64,000 nt of DNA from Motilimonas eburnea (GTDB lineage: Bacteria; Pseudomonadota; Gammaproteobacteria; Enterobacterales; CBDFNC01), in the NCBI RefSeq assembly GCF_021295345.1, contig NZ_JAIMJB010000007.1:1-64000 (forward strand), read 5' to 3'. The notes under the pieces are model-generated. The model had not been told where the DNA came from. It worked only from the letters and a program-made list of their open reading frames with translations, and did no database searches. Below are positions 17,025 to 25,470 of the stretch, in pieces; position 1 is the first letter of the stretch; every line of letters begins with the position of its first letter. The position numbers were made by a program, and so were the translations under genes.

Positions 17025-18380
17025 CTATAACAGGTTGAAGTCGTTGAGCAGCGCGACGCTCATTAAGAGTAAAATAAAAGCGCCACCGATTCTAAAACCA
17101 ATTTCTTGGATCCGCTCAGGAACGGGCTTACCACTGATAAGCTCTATACAGTAATAAAGCAAGTGGCCGCCATCAAGTACTGGGAGCGGAAATAAGTTGA
17201 TTAAACCCAAATTAACACTGATAAGTGCGACAAATCCCAAAAAATACACTAAACCATAGCTGGCACTTGCCCCTGCACCTTTAGCAATAGAAACCGGGCC
17301 GCTGAGATTATTGATTGAAATCGTCCCTGTGATCAACTTACCTAAGGTGTCAAATGTCAGTTTAGTGAGTCCCCAGGTTTTCTCGATTCCTTTACCCAAA
17401 GCCGCCAATGGTCCGTATTGTGTGGTGACAATATAAGACTCTGGGTAACTATCCACTACGGGTGAGACACCAATATGGCCAATAAGTTGCCCATTATTAT
17501 CTTCCCTTGAACCTGGCACCAGTTCAACGTCAATGAGCGAGCCTTGACGCTCGATGGTGACGGACAATGCCATTTCAGGATGCGCGCGAATAATGTCGAC
17601 CCATTGTTGCCAATCGGCTAGCGGCTGCCCGTTTGCCGCAACAAAAATATCCCCCTGCTGTAACTGTGCTCGCTGCGCCGCCGAGTCTGGGGTAATTTGT
17701 GCAATCTCTAAATGTACTTTCGGGCGATAAGGTTTAAAGCCAAAGCTCTCAATGGGCGAGATTTGTTTAGGATCGAATTGCCAATCCGTCAAATCAATAT
17801 CTGCCTTTTTGACTCGGCTACTGGAAGGGTCAATATAGGATAGCGTCAGTTGATCTTCACCTATGTAGCCGGCCAAGGCGAGATTGACTTCTTGCCAGTC
17901 TGGCGTTTTGGTGTCACCAATGGCGATCACTTCAAAGGGCGTTTCTATTTGTGCTTGAGCAATAGGAGAATTATCCGCGACCTCTGGCACCATAGGCTTG
18001 ACCGAGGTCGTCCCCAGTATGAAAACCAACCAAAATGCCGCGATAGCCAGCAGGAAATTGGCCGCAGGGCCCGCCGCCACAATGGCAATGCGTTTCCAAA
18101 CGGATTGATAATTAAACGCCAAATGTTGTTGCTCAGTGGGCACATCTTCAATGCGACTGTCGAGCATTTTGACATACCCACCTAACGGGATGGCCGCCAG
18201 TGTGTATTCCGTCTCGTCTTTAGCCCTGAAGGTATAAATGGAAGGACCAAAACCGACCGAAAAACGCAGCACTTTAACACCACAACGTCTTGCTACCCAA
18301 AAATGGCCAAACTCATGGATGGTGACCAGAATACCTAAGGCAACGATGAAAGCGGCGGTATTCCAGAAAAAATCTGCCAT
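17025..18380 (-). CDS. rseP: Site-2 protease RseP
   Basis: RseP is the inner-membrane zinc metalloprotease that cleaves RseA to release sigma-E and also clears signal peptides. The 451-aa protein has HEFGH at residues 22-26 in the first membrane helix and the second active-site motif NLFPLPVLDGGHLLYY near the C-terminus. Two PDZ domains lie between (the second around ITPDSAAQRAQLQQGDIF). There are four predicted membrane helices. The gene lies 2 nt after dxr. Confidence 0.97.
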   Translation of the reverse strand: MADFFWNTAAFIVALGILVTIHEFGHFWVARRCGVKVLRFSVGFGPSIYTFRAKDETEYTLAAIPLGGYVKMLDSRIEDVPTEQQHLAFNYQSVWKRIAIVAAGPAANFLLAIAAFWLVFILGTTSVKPMVPEVADNSPIAQAQIETPFEVIAIGDTKTPDWQEVNLALAGYIGEDQLTLSYIDPSSSRVKKADIDLTDWQFDPKQISPIESFGFKPYRPKVHLEIAQITPDSAAQRAQLQQGDIFVAANGQPLADWQQWVDIIRAHPEMALSVTIERQGSLIDVELVPGSREDNNGQLIGHIGVSPVVDSYPESYIVTTQYGPLAALGKGIEKTWGLTKLTFDTLGKLITGTISINNLSGPVSIAKGAGASASYGLVYFLGFVALISVNLGLINLFPLPVLDGGHLLYYCIELISGKPVPERIQEIGFRIGGAFILLLMSVALLNDFNLL

Positions 18381-18382
18381 AA

Positions 18383-19573
18383 CTATCTCTCTAGTTGCTT
18401 GATGGTCGACGATGCTAGTCGTCTAGCTTGTTGATCGACCGACATAATATCATCGATTGTTGGTGCGGTAGAAGTGGCCAATTGATCCAGTGTTTGTGCC
18501 ACCACATTGGCTATTTGATCAAAGCGTATCTGCTGCTTGAGAAACGCATCCACCGCAATTTCATTGGCTGCGTTGAGTGTTGTTGTCGCAGCTTGTCCAG
18601 TATAACAAGCGTCAATGGCTAGTTTCAGGCAAGGGTAACGCTCAAAATCCGGGGCGGCAAACGTCAGCTGCGCTATCTTACTGAAGTCCAAAGCTTCAAC
18701 GCCACTGTCGATACGCTCAGGGTATTGCATCACATGAGCAATCGGTGTGCGCATATCGGGCATGCCCATCTGCGCTAACACCGAGCCGTCGATGTATTGC
18801 ACCATAGAGTGGATCACCGATTGTGGGTGAATTAACACCTGAATATCCGATTTCTCGGTGTTAAATAGGCGCTTAGCTTCAATGTACTCTAACCCCTTGT
18901 TCATCATGGTGGCTGAATCGACAGAAATTTTAGGCCCCATTGACCAGTTAGGGTGTGCGATGGCTTGAGCGGGAGTGATCGCGCTGAACTCAGCTAAAGG
19001 TTTCGTCAGGAAAGGACCACCTGAGCCGGTTAGAATCAGCTGGGAAATGCCATTTGCTTTAAGATCACAATAACCAATCGTTTGCTGACATTGCGGCGGT
19101 AAACATTGAAATATGGCATTATGCTCACTATCAACCGGCAAAACTTGCGCACCGCTACGCTCGGCGGCTTGCATAAATAACGCGCCCGACATCACTAAGG
19201 CTTCTTTATTGGCGAGAAATACCTGCTTACCCGCATCCACTGCCGCTAATGTTGGCGCTAAACCAGCCGCCCCGACAATCGCCGCCATCACGGCATCCAC
19301 CTCAACACCGGCGAGACAAGCGAGAAATTCAGCTTCATCGCTTAACACTTGCGTCGGCTGTTCTTCCAAACAAGCGCGCAACGTTCGATTGGCTTTGGGA
19401 CATGACATAAAGGCATATGGCACTTGATATTGTTGGCACAACGCCACCATCGCATCCACATTGCGCCAAGCACTTAATAAAGTCAGCGCCATGGTGTCAC
19501 GGTTTTGTTCATACACAGACAAGGTACTACTGCCGATAGAGCCCGTCGCCCCGAGAATAGCTAACTTTTTCAT
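18383..19573 (-). CDS. dxr: DXP reductoisomerase
   Basis: This enzyme converts 1-deoxy-D-xylulose 5-phosphate to MEP with NADPH, the committed step of bacterial isoprenoid synthesis. The 396-aa length matches E. coli (398). The NADPH-binding [11 protein letters not shown] is at residues 8-18. [22 protein letters not shown] and [14 protein letters not shown] are the catalytic and metal-binding blocks. It follows cdsA by 6 nt. Confidence 0.97.
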   Translation of the reverse strand: MKKLAILGATGSIGSSTLSVYEQNRDTMALTLLSAWRNVDAMVALCQQYQVPYAFMSCPKANRTLRACLEEQPTQVLSDEAEFLACLAGVEVDAVMAAIVGAAGLAPTLAAVDAGKQVFLANKEALVMSGALFMQAAERSGAQVLPVDSEHNAIFQCLPPQCQQTIGYCDLKANGISQLILTGSGGPFLTKPLAEFSAITPAQAIAHPNWSMGPKISVDSATMMNKGLEYIEAKRLFNTEKSDIQVLIHPQSVIHSMVQYIDGSVLAQMGMPDMRTPIAHVMQYPERIDSGVEALDFSKIAQLTFAAPDFERYPCLKLAIDACYTGQAATTTLNAANEIAVDAFLKQQIRFDQIANVVAQTLDQLATSTAPTIDDIMSVDQQARRLASSTIKQLER

Positions 19574-19579
19574 GACAAA

Positions 19580-20428
19580 TTACAACCAAGCAACATAACA
19601 AAGGGTGAAAACAGGCAACGCCGCGGTAAGGCTATCGATGCGATCAAGTACCCCACCGTGACCCGGTAACAATCGGCCGCTGTCCTTGATGCCCGCTTGA
19701 CGTTTAAACATGCTTTCACTCAAATCGCCTAGACTCGATGCAAGGCTGGTTAATATCGCCGCCACAACAAACCAAACTTGTTTATCGGGTGAAATACCAA
19801 ATGTGAATACCGCAATCAGGGCAATGACCATGGTAGTGACCAAACCGCCAATAAACCCTTCGATGGTTTTGCCTGGACTGACTTTGGGCGCCAGTTTGTG
19901 ACGACCAAGGGCTTTGCCCGAGAAATAAGCGCCGGTATCCGCGCCCCACACCAGCAGCATCACGAATAACACCCACCAAGCCCCTTCTGTGGGATCATGG
20001 TGAAAGTTAACGCCACGCAACGTTACCAAAGCCCAAAAGAAGGGCATCAGTGTTAACAAGCCAAAGATAGCCTTAAGCCAAGGTTGCTGACGCCAGAGGC
20101 GTGCACTTTTGGGATACCCTAACACTAACATCAAACACGCTACCCACCATACACCTGCCGCAGTGAGAATGCCCAGCACGTAAGCATTTAGCTCACCAAG
20201 CCAGAGCCCATCAATTGGGATCAGGATCAAGGATGCTCCCAGTACCAAACCAAAAGGGTACAAAATGTAAGCACGTTTATCCTTGGCAACTAAACTGCCC
20301 CACTCACGAGAAGCTAACAAATAGATTGCGGCAACGAGTAATGAAAAGAGTTTGAGTGGGAGTAAAAATATCGCGGCGATGGCCAGCGGAGCCAACACGC
20401 CGGCAGTAATAATTCGTTGTTTTAACAA
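19580..20428 (-). CDS. cdsA: CDP-diglyceride synthase
   Basis: CdsA activates phosphatidic acid with CTP to CDP-diacylglycerol, the precursor of all phospholipids. The 282-aa integral membrane protein has about eight hydrophobic segments. The family signature is near the C-terminus (RQAGIKDSGRLLPGHGGVLDRIDS), preceded by VWGADTGAYFSG and SPGKTIEGFIGG. It starts 3 nt after uppS. Confidence 0.96.
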   Translation of the reverse strand: MLKQRIITAGVLAPLAIAAIFLLPLKLFSLLVAAIYLLASREWGSLVAKDKRAYILYPFGLVLGASLILIPIDGLWLGELNAYVLGILTAAGVWWVACLMLVLGYPKSARLWRQQPWLKAIFGLLTLMPFFWALVTLRGVNFHHDPTEGAWWVLFVMLLVWGADTGAYFSGKALGRHKLAPKVSPGKTIEGFIGGLVTTMVIALIAVFTFGISPDKQVWFVVAAILTSLASSLGDLSESMFKRQAGIKDSGRLLPGHGGVLDRIDSLTAALPVFTLCYVAWL

Positions 20429-20431
20429 AAG

Positions 20432-21169
20432 TTACCCTTGTTTTGCTTGCACTTGAGCACTGGTGTGGCCAAAGCGTCGTTCCCTATTACCGAAACTCGC
20501 CAATGCCTTGGCAAAGCTCGCTTCGTCAAAATCAGGCCAAAGTGTATCAGTAAAATACAACTCTGCATATGCCAGTTGCCATAGCAGAAAGTTACTGATC
20601 CTTTGCTCACCACCCGTGCGTATCATTAAATCAACATCAGATAATGGCAAATCCTTCAATTGCTTATCTAGGTTTTGTTCATTGATGTCCGCAACAGTAA
20701 GCGTACCTTGCTGGACTTGCTGGCAAAGTTGCTGCGCCGCATGGGCAATTTGCCATCGACCGCCATAGTTAGCCGCAATATTGAGCACAAGACCGGTATT
20801 ATCTTTAGTCAGTAGCTCAGCTTGGTGTATTTTTTCTTGTAGGCGCGCGGAAAATGCGGATAAGTCGCCGATAATGCGTAAACAAATATTATTTTTGTGA
20901 AGTTTTTTAACCTCACGACTAAGTACAGTGAAAAACAGCTCCATCAATGTACTGACTTCACTTTGCGGTCGCTTCCAGTTTTCACTGCTAAAAGCAAATA
21001 ATGTCAATGCTTTAATGCCATTTTGGCTGGCATAAGAAACACACCGACGAACAGATTTGACCCCAGCTTGGTGGCCAAAGACGCGAATTTTGCCTTTCTT
21101 TTCTGCCCAACGGCCATTGCCATCCATGATAATAGCAACATGCTGGGGAACAAGGTTAGTCTCAGGCAC
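20432..21169 (-). CDS. uppS: Undecaprenyl diphosphate synthase
   Basis: This cis-prenyltransferase makes the C55 lipid carrier for peptidoglycan and O-antigen. The 245-aa protein carries the catalytic [13 protein letters not shown] (D16), the [11 protein letters not shown] diphosphate-binding motif and the C-terminal [20 protein letters not shown] block. A strong terminator lies between frr and this gene, so uppS may have its own promoter or be read through. Confidence 0.97.
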   Translation of the reverse strand: MPETNLVPQHVAIIMDGNGRWAEKKGKIRVFGHQAGVKSVRRCVSYASQNGIKALTLFAFSSENWKRPQSEVSTLMELFFTVLSREVKKLHKNNICLRIIGDLSAFSARLQEKIHQAELLTKDNTGLVLNIAANYGGRWQIAHAAQQLCQQVQQGTLTVADINEQNLDKQLKDLPLSDVDLMIRTGGEQRISNFLLWQLAYAELYFTDTLWPDFDEASFAKALASFGNRERRFGHTSAQVQAKQG

Positions 21170-21188
21170 TGATTACCTCTCGTAATAC

Positions 21189-21218
21189 AAAAAAACGCCG
21201 TGTGACTACACGGCGTTT
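21189..21218 (-). terminator. Rho-independent terminator after frr
   Basis: On the minus strand, ACGCCGTGT-AGTC-ACACGGCGT forms a perfect 9-bp stem with a 4-nt loop, directly followed by a run of seven T. It lies about 20 nt after the frr stop codon. It should end most of the pyrH-frr transcript before uppS. Confidence 0.9.
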
Positions 21219-21238
21219 AACTCTTTAATCCGGAGGGA

Positions 21239-21796
21239 TTAGATTTCCATTAGTTCTTTTTCTTTTTGCGCTAAAATCGCATCCGCTTCTTTAATCGCAG
21301 CATCCGTTAGCTTTTGTACGTCATCTTCTGCTTTACGCTGCTCGTCTTCGCTAATTTCTTTTTCTTTTTCTAGCGCTTTCAGATCACTGTTAGCATCACG
21401 ACGAATATTACGGATAGCGACACGGCCTGCTTCCACTTCGGCACGTACCACTTTGATCAGATCTTTACGACGCTCTTCGGTCAATGCAGGCAATGGAATG
21501 CGAATAACCGCACCAGCAGAGTTCGGGTTTAGACCTAAATCAGACGACATAATGGCCTTCTCAACAGCTTGGATCATGGCACGGTCAAACACCGTTACCG
21601 TCAAAGTGCGAGAATCTTCAGTGCTGATGTTACCCACTTGATTAAGTGGTGTATCTACACCGTAGTAAGAAACGGTAATGTTACTTAACAGGCTAGGGTG
21701 TGCACGGCCTGTTCTGATTTTTGATAGTTGAGATTTTAACGCCTCAATACTTTTACCCATGCGGGTTTGAGCATCATCTTTAATTTCGTTAATCAC
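21239..21796 (-). CDS. frr: Ribosome recycling factor
   Basis: RRF splits post-termination ribosomes together with EF-G. The 185-aa length equals the E. coli protein. The helical domain I begins [20 protein letters not shown] and contains [14 protein letters not shown]. The C-terminal segment has RREDLIKVV-type helices ([18 protein letters not shown]) and [20 protein letters not shown]. It lies between pyrH and uppS, the usual order. Confidence 0.97.
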   Translation of the reverse strand: MINEIKDDAQTRMGKSIEALKSQLSKIRTGRAHPSLLSNITVSYYGVDTPLNQVGNISTEDSRTLTVTVFDRAMIQAVEKAIMSSDLGLNPNSAGAVIRIPLPALTEERRKDLIKVVRAEVEAGRVAIRNIRRDANSDLKALEKEKEISEDEQRKAEDDVQKLTDAAIKEADAILAQKEKELMEI

Positions 21797-21844
21797 TGTA
21801 TATTCCTTATAAAAATAGACTTGGCCAACTGACAGCCTAAATAC

Positions 21845-22588
21845 TTATTCTTGTTCGGTACGAGGAGCTTGAATCACGGTGCCCTCTGTCTCACCCATCA
21901 CAACACGGCGCAGGGCACCCGGTTTATTCATATTGAAAACACGAATAGGCAGGCCATGATCACGTGCTAGGGTAAAGGCGGCGAGGTCCATTACTTTTAG
22001 CTCTTTTTCTAATACAGTACCATAGTCAAGCTCATCATATAAAACGGCATCTGGGTTTTTAACCGGATCTGCGTCATAAACTCCATCAACTTTCGTTGCT
22101 TTCAATACGGCATCCGCTTCGATTTCAATGCCACGTAAACAAGCCGCTGAATCGGTTGTAAAAAACGGGTTACCTGTACCTGCTGAAAAAATCACCACTC
22201 GGCCCGACTTTAGTAAACTGATGGCTTCAGCCCAGTTGTAATCGTCACATACACCTTTTAATGGGATGGCTGACATTAAGCGCGCATTAACATAAGCACG
22301 GTGCAGTGCGTCACGCATGGCTAAGCCATTCATCACGGTTGCTAACATGCCCATGTGGTCGCCCACTACTCGGTTCATTCCGGCTTTAGCTAACCCTTCG
22401 CCACGGAATAAGTTACCACCACCGATCACCAACCCAACTTGCACGCCAAGCTCAATCAATTCTTTGATCTCATGTGCCATGCGCTCTAATACCTTGGCAT
22501 CAATGCCAAAGCCTTCTTCACCCATTAGGGCTTCACCACTTAGTTTTAATAGAATTCGTCGATAGCTTGGTTTTGGATTGGTACTCAT
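21845..22588 (-). CDS. pyrH: UMP kinase
   Basis: PyrH phosphorylates UMP to UDP and in proteobacteria is inhibited by UTP and activated by GTP. The 247-aa amino-acid-kinase-fold protein shows [20 protein letters not shown] at the N-terminus, [23 protein letters not shown] and [17 protein letters not shown]. It follows tsf, from which it is separated by a terminator-like hairpin. Confidence 0.97.
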   Translation of the reverse strand: MSTNPKPSYRRILLKLSGEALMGEEGFGIDAKVLERMAHEIKELIELGVQVGLVIGGGNLFRGEGLAKAGMNRVVGDHMGMLATVMNGLAMRDALHRAYVNARLMSAIPLKGVCDDYNWAEAISLLKSGRVVIFSAGTGNPFFTTDSAACLRGIEIEADAVLKATKVDGVYDADPVKNPDAVLYDELDYGTVLEKELKVMDLAAFTLARDHGLPIRVFNMNKPGALRRVVMGETEGTVIQAPRTEQE

Positions 22589-22613
22589 TTTCTGCGATTC
22601 CTAGTTGCAAAAC

Positions 22614-22634
22614 AGCCGCAGCAAGGCTGCGGCT
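22614..22634 (-). terminator. Hairpin terminator between tsf and pyrH
   Basis: On the minus strand, AGCCGCAGC-CTT-GCTGCGGCT is a perfect 9-bp GC-rich stem with a 3-nt loop, followed by GTTTTGC. The short T-run suggests partial termination, so some transcription could continue into pyrH. Confidence 0.75.
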
Positions 22635-22659
22635 AATACTTATGATAAAAAAGTAGCGC

Positions 22660-23508
22660 TTACTTTTTAGAAGCGGCGATTTGCGCTTCTACTTCAGCAG
22701 CAAAGTTTTCTTCTTTCTTCTCGATACCTTCACCAACTTCTAGACGAACGAAGCCAGTTACAGTGATGCCTTTCTCTTTAAGAATTGCGCCAACTGTTTT
22801 CTTAGGTTCCATGATGAATGGCTGGCCAGTTAGTGCTACTTCGCCAGTGAATTTCTTCATGCGGCCTGCAACCATTTTCTCAGCGATTTCTTGAGGCTTA
22901 CCTTCGTTCATCGCGATGTCGATTTGGATTGCGCGCTCTTTCTCTACCACTTCAGCTGGAACATCTTCAGGGTTGATGAACTCAGGCTTACTTGCAGCAA
23001 CGTGCATAGCAATGTGCTTAAGTGAGTCAGCGTCACCGCTACCTGCAACAACAACACCAATGTTAGCACCGTGGCTGTAAGACGCTAATGCTTCGCCTTC
23101 TAGGTATGAAACGCGACGGATGTTGATGTTTTCACCAATTTTGGTTACTAGCGCAATACGCTTTTCTTCGAATTGTGCTTGTAGCTCTTCGATAGCAACT
23201 TGAGCAGCAGCAGCGGCATCAGCCACTTCATTAGCAAACTCTAGGAAGTTTTTATCTTTAGCAACGAAGTCCGTTTGACAGTTAATTTCAACAAGCGCAG
23301 CAACGTTACCAGCAGTCTTGATTAGGATAGCACCTTCAGCTGCGATGTTACCGGCTTTCTTAGCCGCTTTCGCTTGGCCGTTTTTACGCATAAATTCGAT
23401 AGCGCCTTCCATGTCACCATTGGTTTCTTGAAGCGCTTTTTTACAATCCATCATACCGGCGCCAGTACGGTCGCGCAGTTCTTTTACTAGGGCAGCAGTA
23501 ATTGCCAT
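22660..23508 (-). CDS. tsf: Elongation factor Ts
   Basis: EF-Ts exchanges GDP for GTP on EF-Tu. The conserved N-terminus [20 protein letters not shown] begins at the ATG at 23506-23508, which has a GAGG ribosome-binding site. An in-frame ATG five codons upstream is not needed. The 282-aa protein carries the EF-Tu contact [10 protein letters not shown] and later GVVVAGSGD. It is transcribed after rpsB across an intergenic terminator. Confidence 0.97.
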   Translation of the reverse strand: MAITAALVKELRDRTGAGMMDCKKALQETNGDMEGAIEFMRKNGQAKAAKKAGNIAAEGAILIKTAGNVAALVEINCQTDFVAKDKNFLEFANEVADAAAAAQVAIEELQAQFEEKRIALVTKIGENINIRRVSYLEGEALASYSHGANIGVVVAGSGDADSLKHIAMHVAASKPEFINPEDVPAEVVEKERAIQIDIAMNEGKPQEIAEKMVAGRMKKFTGEVALTGQPFIMEPKKTVGAILKEKGITVTGFVRLEVGEGIEKKEENFAAEVEAQIAASKK

Positions 23509-23543
23509 TTTGAGTTTCCTCAATTTTTAAAATAAGAATGAAA

Positions 23544-23567
23544 AACAGGGGCCGTTGGGCCCCTGTT
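23544..23567 (-). terminator. Attenuator/terminator between rpsB and tsf
   Basis: The minus strand reads AACAGGGGCC-CAAC-GGCCCCTGTT, a perfect 10-bp stem with a 4-nt loop, followed by TTTCATTC. An intergenic terminator between rpsB and tsf is known in enterics and lowers tsf expression relative to rpsB. The same role is inferred here. Confidence 0.85.
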
Positions 23568-23610
23568 AACCAAAAAATCTGGTTTGGTTAATAAGGGCGA
23601 TGAGCCGTTA

Positions 23611-24345
23611 TTACTCAGCAGCTTCTTCTACAAAGCCGTCTTCTTCAGCCTGTACAACGATATCTTGTTGACGACCTGCTTTTACTGCGTCTGCAGCAGA
23701 AGTTAGGTATAACTGTACCGCACGGATAGCATCATCGTTACCAGGAACAATGTAGTCTACGCCGTCTGGGTTAGAGTTAGTATCAACGATAGAAATCACA
23801 GGAATGCCTAGGTTGTTCGCTTCTTTGATAGCGATGTGCTCGTGGTCAGCATCGATGATGAATAGCGCGTCTGGTAGACCGCCCATCTCTTTGATACCGC
23901 CTAAGCTTTTCTCTAGCTTCTCAAGTTCGCGAGAACGCATCAGCGCTTCTTTCTTGGTTAGCTTGTCAAACGTACCGTCTTCAGTCTGAGTTTCAAGGTC
24001 TTTAAGACGCTTGATAGACTGGCGTACTGTTTTCCAGTTAGTCAGCATACCACCTAACCAACGGTGGTTTACGTAGAACTGGTCACAGCTTACTGCAGCT
24101 TCTTTAACTGCAACGCTTGCCGCGCGCTTAGTACCAACAAAAAGGATTTTACCTTTTTTCGCAGAAACGCCTGAAATGAAATCCAGTGCTTCGTTGAACA
24201 TAGGTACAGTTTGCTCAAGGTTGATGATGTGTACTTTGTTACGTGCGCCGAAGATGAAAGGCTTCATCTTTGGGTTCCAGTAACGAGTTTGGTGACCGAA
24301 GTGCACACCAGCCTTCAGCATTTCGCGCATTGATACATTAGCCAT
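23611..24345 (-). CDS. rpsB: 30S ribosomal protein S2
   Basis: S2 joins the head and platform of the 30S subunit late in assembly. The 244-aa protein begins [20 protein letters not shown] and contains [33 protein letters not shown] and [19 protein letters not shown]. Its C-terminal tail is acidic ([13 protein letters not shown]), as usual in this group. A long leader of about 190 nt precedes it, fitting the known S2 feedback control of its own mRNA. Confidence 0.98.
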   Translation of the reverse strand: MANVSMREMLKAGVHFGHQTRYWNPKMKPFIFGARNKVHIINLEQTVPMFNEALDFISGVSAKKGKILFVGTKRAASVAVKEAAVSCDQFYVNHRWLGGMLTNWKTVRQSIKRLKDLETQTEDGTFDKLTKKEALMRSRELEKLEKSLGGIKEMGGLPDALFIIDADHEHIAIKEANNLGIPVISIVDTNSNPDGVDYIVPGNDDAIRAVQLYLTSAADAVKAGRQQDIVVQAEEDGFVEEAAE

Positions 24346-24545
24346 GTTAAATTCCTCTTGGGGTTAGGCCTCCACACATCCCATAATTTCGACCCTAAAC
24401 AGGCACCCCGAAACATGTGTCGATGTGTGTGTGTTGTTTAAATTAAGTTTGTCGGGATGATCGGAAGACGTTGGCATCAATTAGCCAAACTCTGTTTCAA
24501 TGCAAATTCGTAATTTGACATTGCCAATTCCCGGCGCGCTTTATA
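24346..24545 (-). promoter_or_regulatory. rpsB promoter and leader region
   Basis: On the minus strand a TATAAA -10 element (24540-24545) is followed directly by a GC-rich discriminator, GCGCGCC. This is the pattern of stringently controlled ribosomal promoters. The -35 element is not clear. Transcription would start near 24533 and leave a leader of about 190 nt before the rpsB ATG. That is long enough for the S2-binding structure known in related bacteria. Position is inferred from sequence only. Confidence 0.6.
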
Positions 24546-24633
24546 CCATACCTAGGACATAACCACAATCTGAGATGCATATTTGAGGGTAAAAACATCC
24601 TCCACGCCGATCTCCCAAATTTAAGAGAAAATC

Positions 24634-25434
24634 ATGAGTGTAGTAATAAAAACAGCGGAACAAATTGAAAAGATGCGCGTTGCCGGTAGATTAGCAGCCG
24701 ATGTTTTGAAAATGATAGAACCCTTTGTCGTTAAAGGTGTAAGCACCGAAGAGTTAAATCAAAAATGCCATGATTATATCGTTAACGAGCAACAAGCTAT
24801 CCCTGCCCCTCTTAACTATCACGGTTTTCCAAAATCCATTTGCACCTCGGTCAATGAGGTCGTGTGCCACGGTATCCCAAACCATAAAAAGCTGCGCAAT
24901 GGCGACATTATCAATATCGATATTACGGTGATCAAAGATGGCTATCATGGCGATACGTCGAAAATGTTTGTGGTGGGTGACACGAATCCCCTCTCAAAGA
25001 AACTGATCAAGGTCACTCAAGAATGTCTTTACAAGGGCATCGAATTAGTTAAACCGGGTATCAAACTGGGTGAAGTGGGCACGATTATCCAAGATCACGC
25101 CGAAAAGAATGGCTTTTCTGTGGTGCGGGAATATTGCGGTCATGGTATTGGTGAGACCTTTCATGAAGAGCCACAAGTATTACACTACAAGAGCAAATCT
25201 GATCCTAATGCGATGTTGGTATTAGAGCCTGGTATGATTTTCACCATTGAGCCAATGATCAATTTAGGCAAACGTCACACTAAGTTGGACAAAAAAGACG
25301 GTTGGACCGTCACCACTAAAGATGGCTCGCGCTCAGCGCAATGGGAGCATACGCTTTTGGTGACAGAAACAGGTTGTGAAATATTAACTTGGCGTGATGA
25401 CGAGACCATTGCACAGGTTATTTCACATAACTAA
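24634..25434 (+). CDS. map: Methionine aminopeptidase type I
   Basis: Map removes the initiator methionine from nascent proteins. The 266-aa protein has the pita-bread fold motifs: TSVNEVVCHGIPNHK, the metal-ligand segment NIDITVIKDGYHGDTSKMF, GHGIGETFHEEPQV, and the two glutamates in FTIEPMINLG and QWEHTLLVTE. It is divergent from rpsB, and the two share a 288-bp intergenic region. A TTGACA at 24515-24520 could be its -35 but the spacing to an AT-rich -10 is poor. Confidence 0.97.
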   Translation: MSVVIKTAEQIEKMRVAGRLAADVLKMIEPFVVKGVSTEELNQKCHDYIVNEQQAIPAPLNYHGFPKSICTSVNEVVCHGIPNHKKLRNGDIINIDITVIKDGYHGDTSKMFVVGDTNPLSKKLIKVTQECLYKGIELVKPGIKLGEVGTIIQDHAEKNGFSVVREYCGHGIGETFHEEPQVLHYKSKSDPNAMLVLEPGMIFTIEPMINLGKRHTKLDKKDGWTVTTKDGSRSAQWEHTLLVTETGCEILTWRDDETIAQVISHN

Positions 25435-25470
25435 TTTGTTTTTTCACACGACATTAGGAGCAGTTGATTA

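Noticed and set aside
24515-24545. TTGACA with a downstream TTTATA as a map promoter
   Set aside because: The spacer is 19 bp and TTTATA is just the reverse of the rpsB -10, so the call is too weak.
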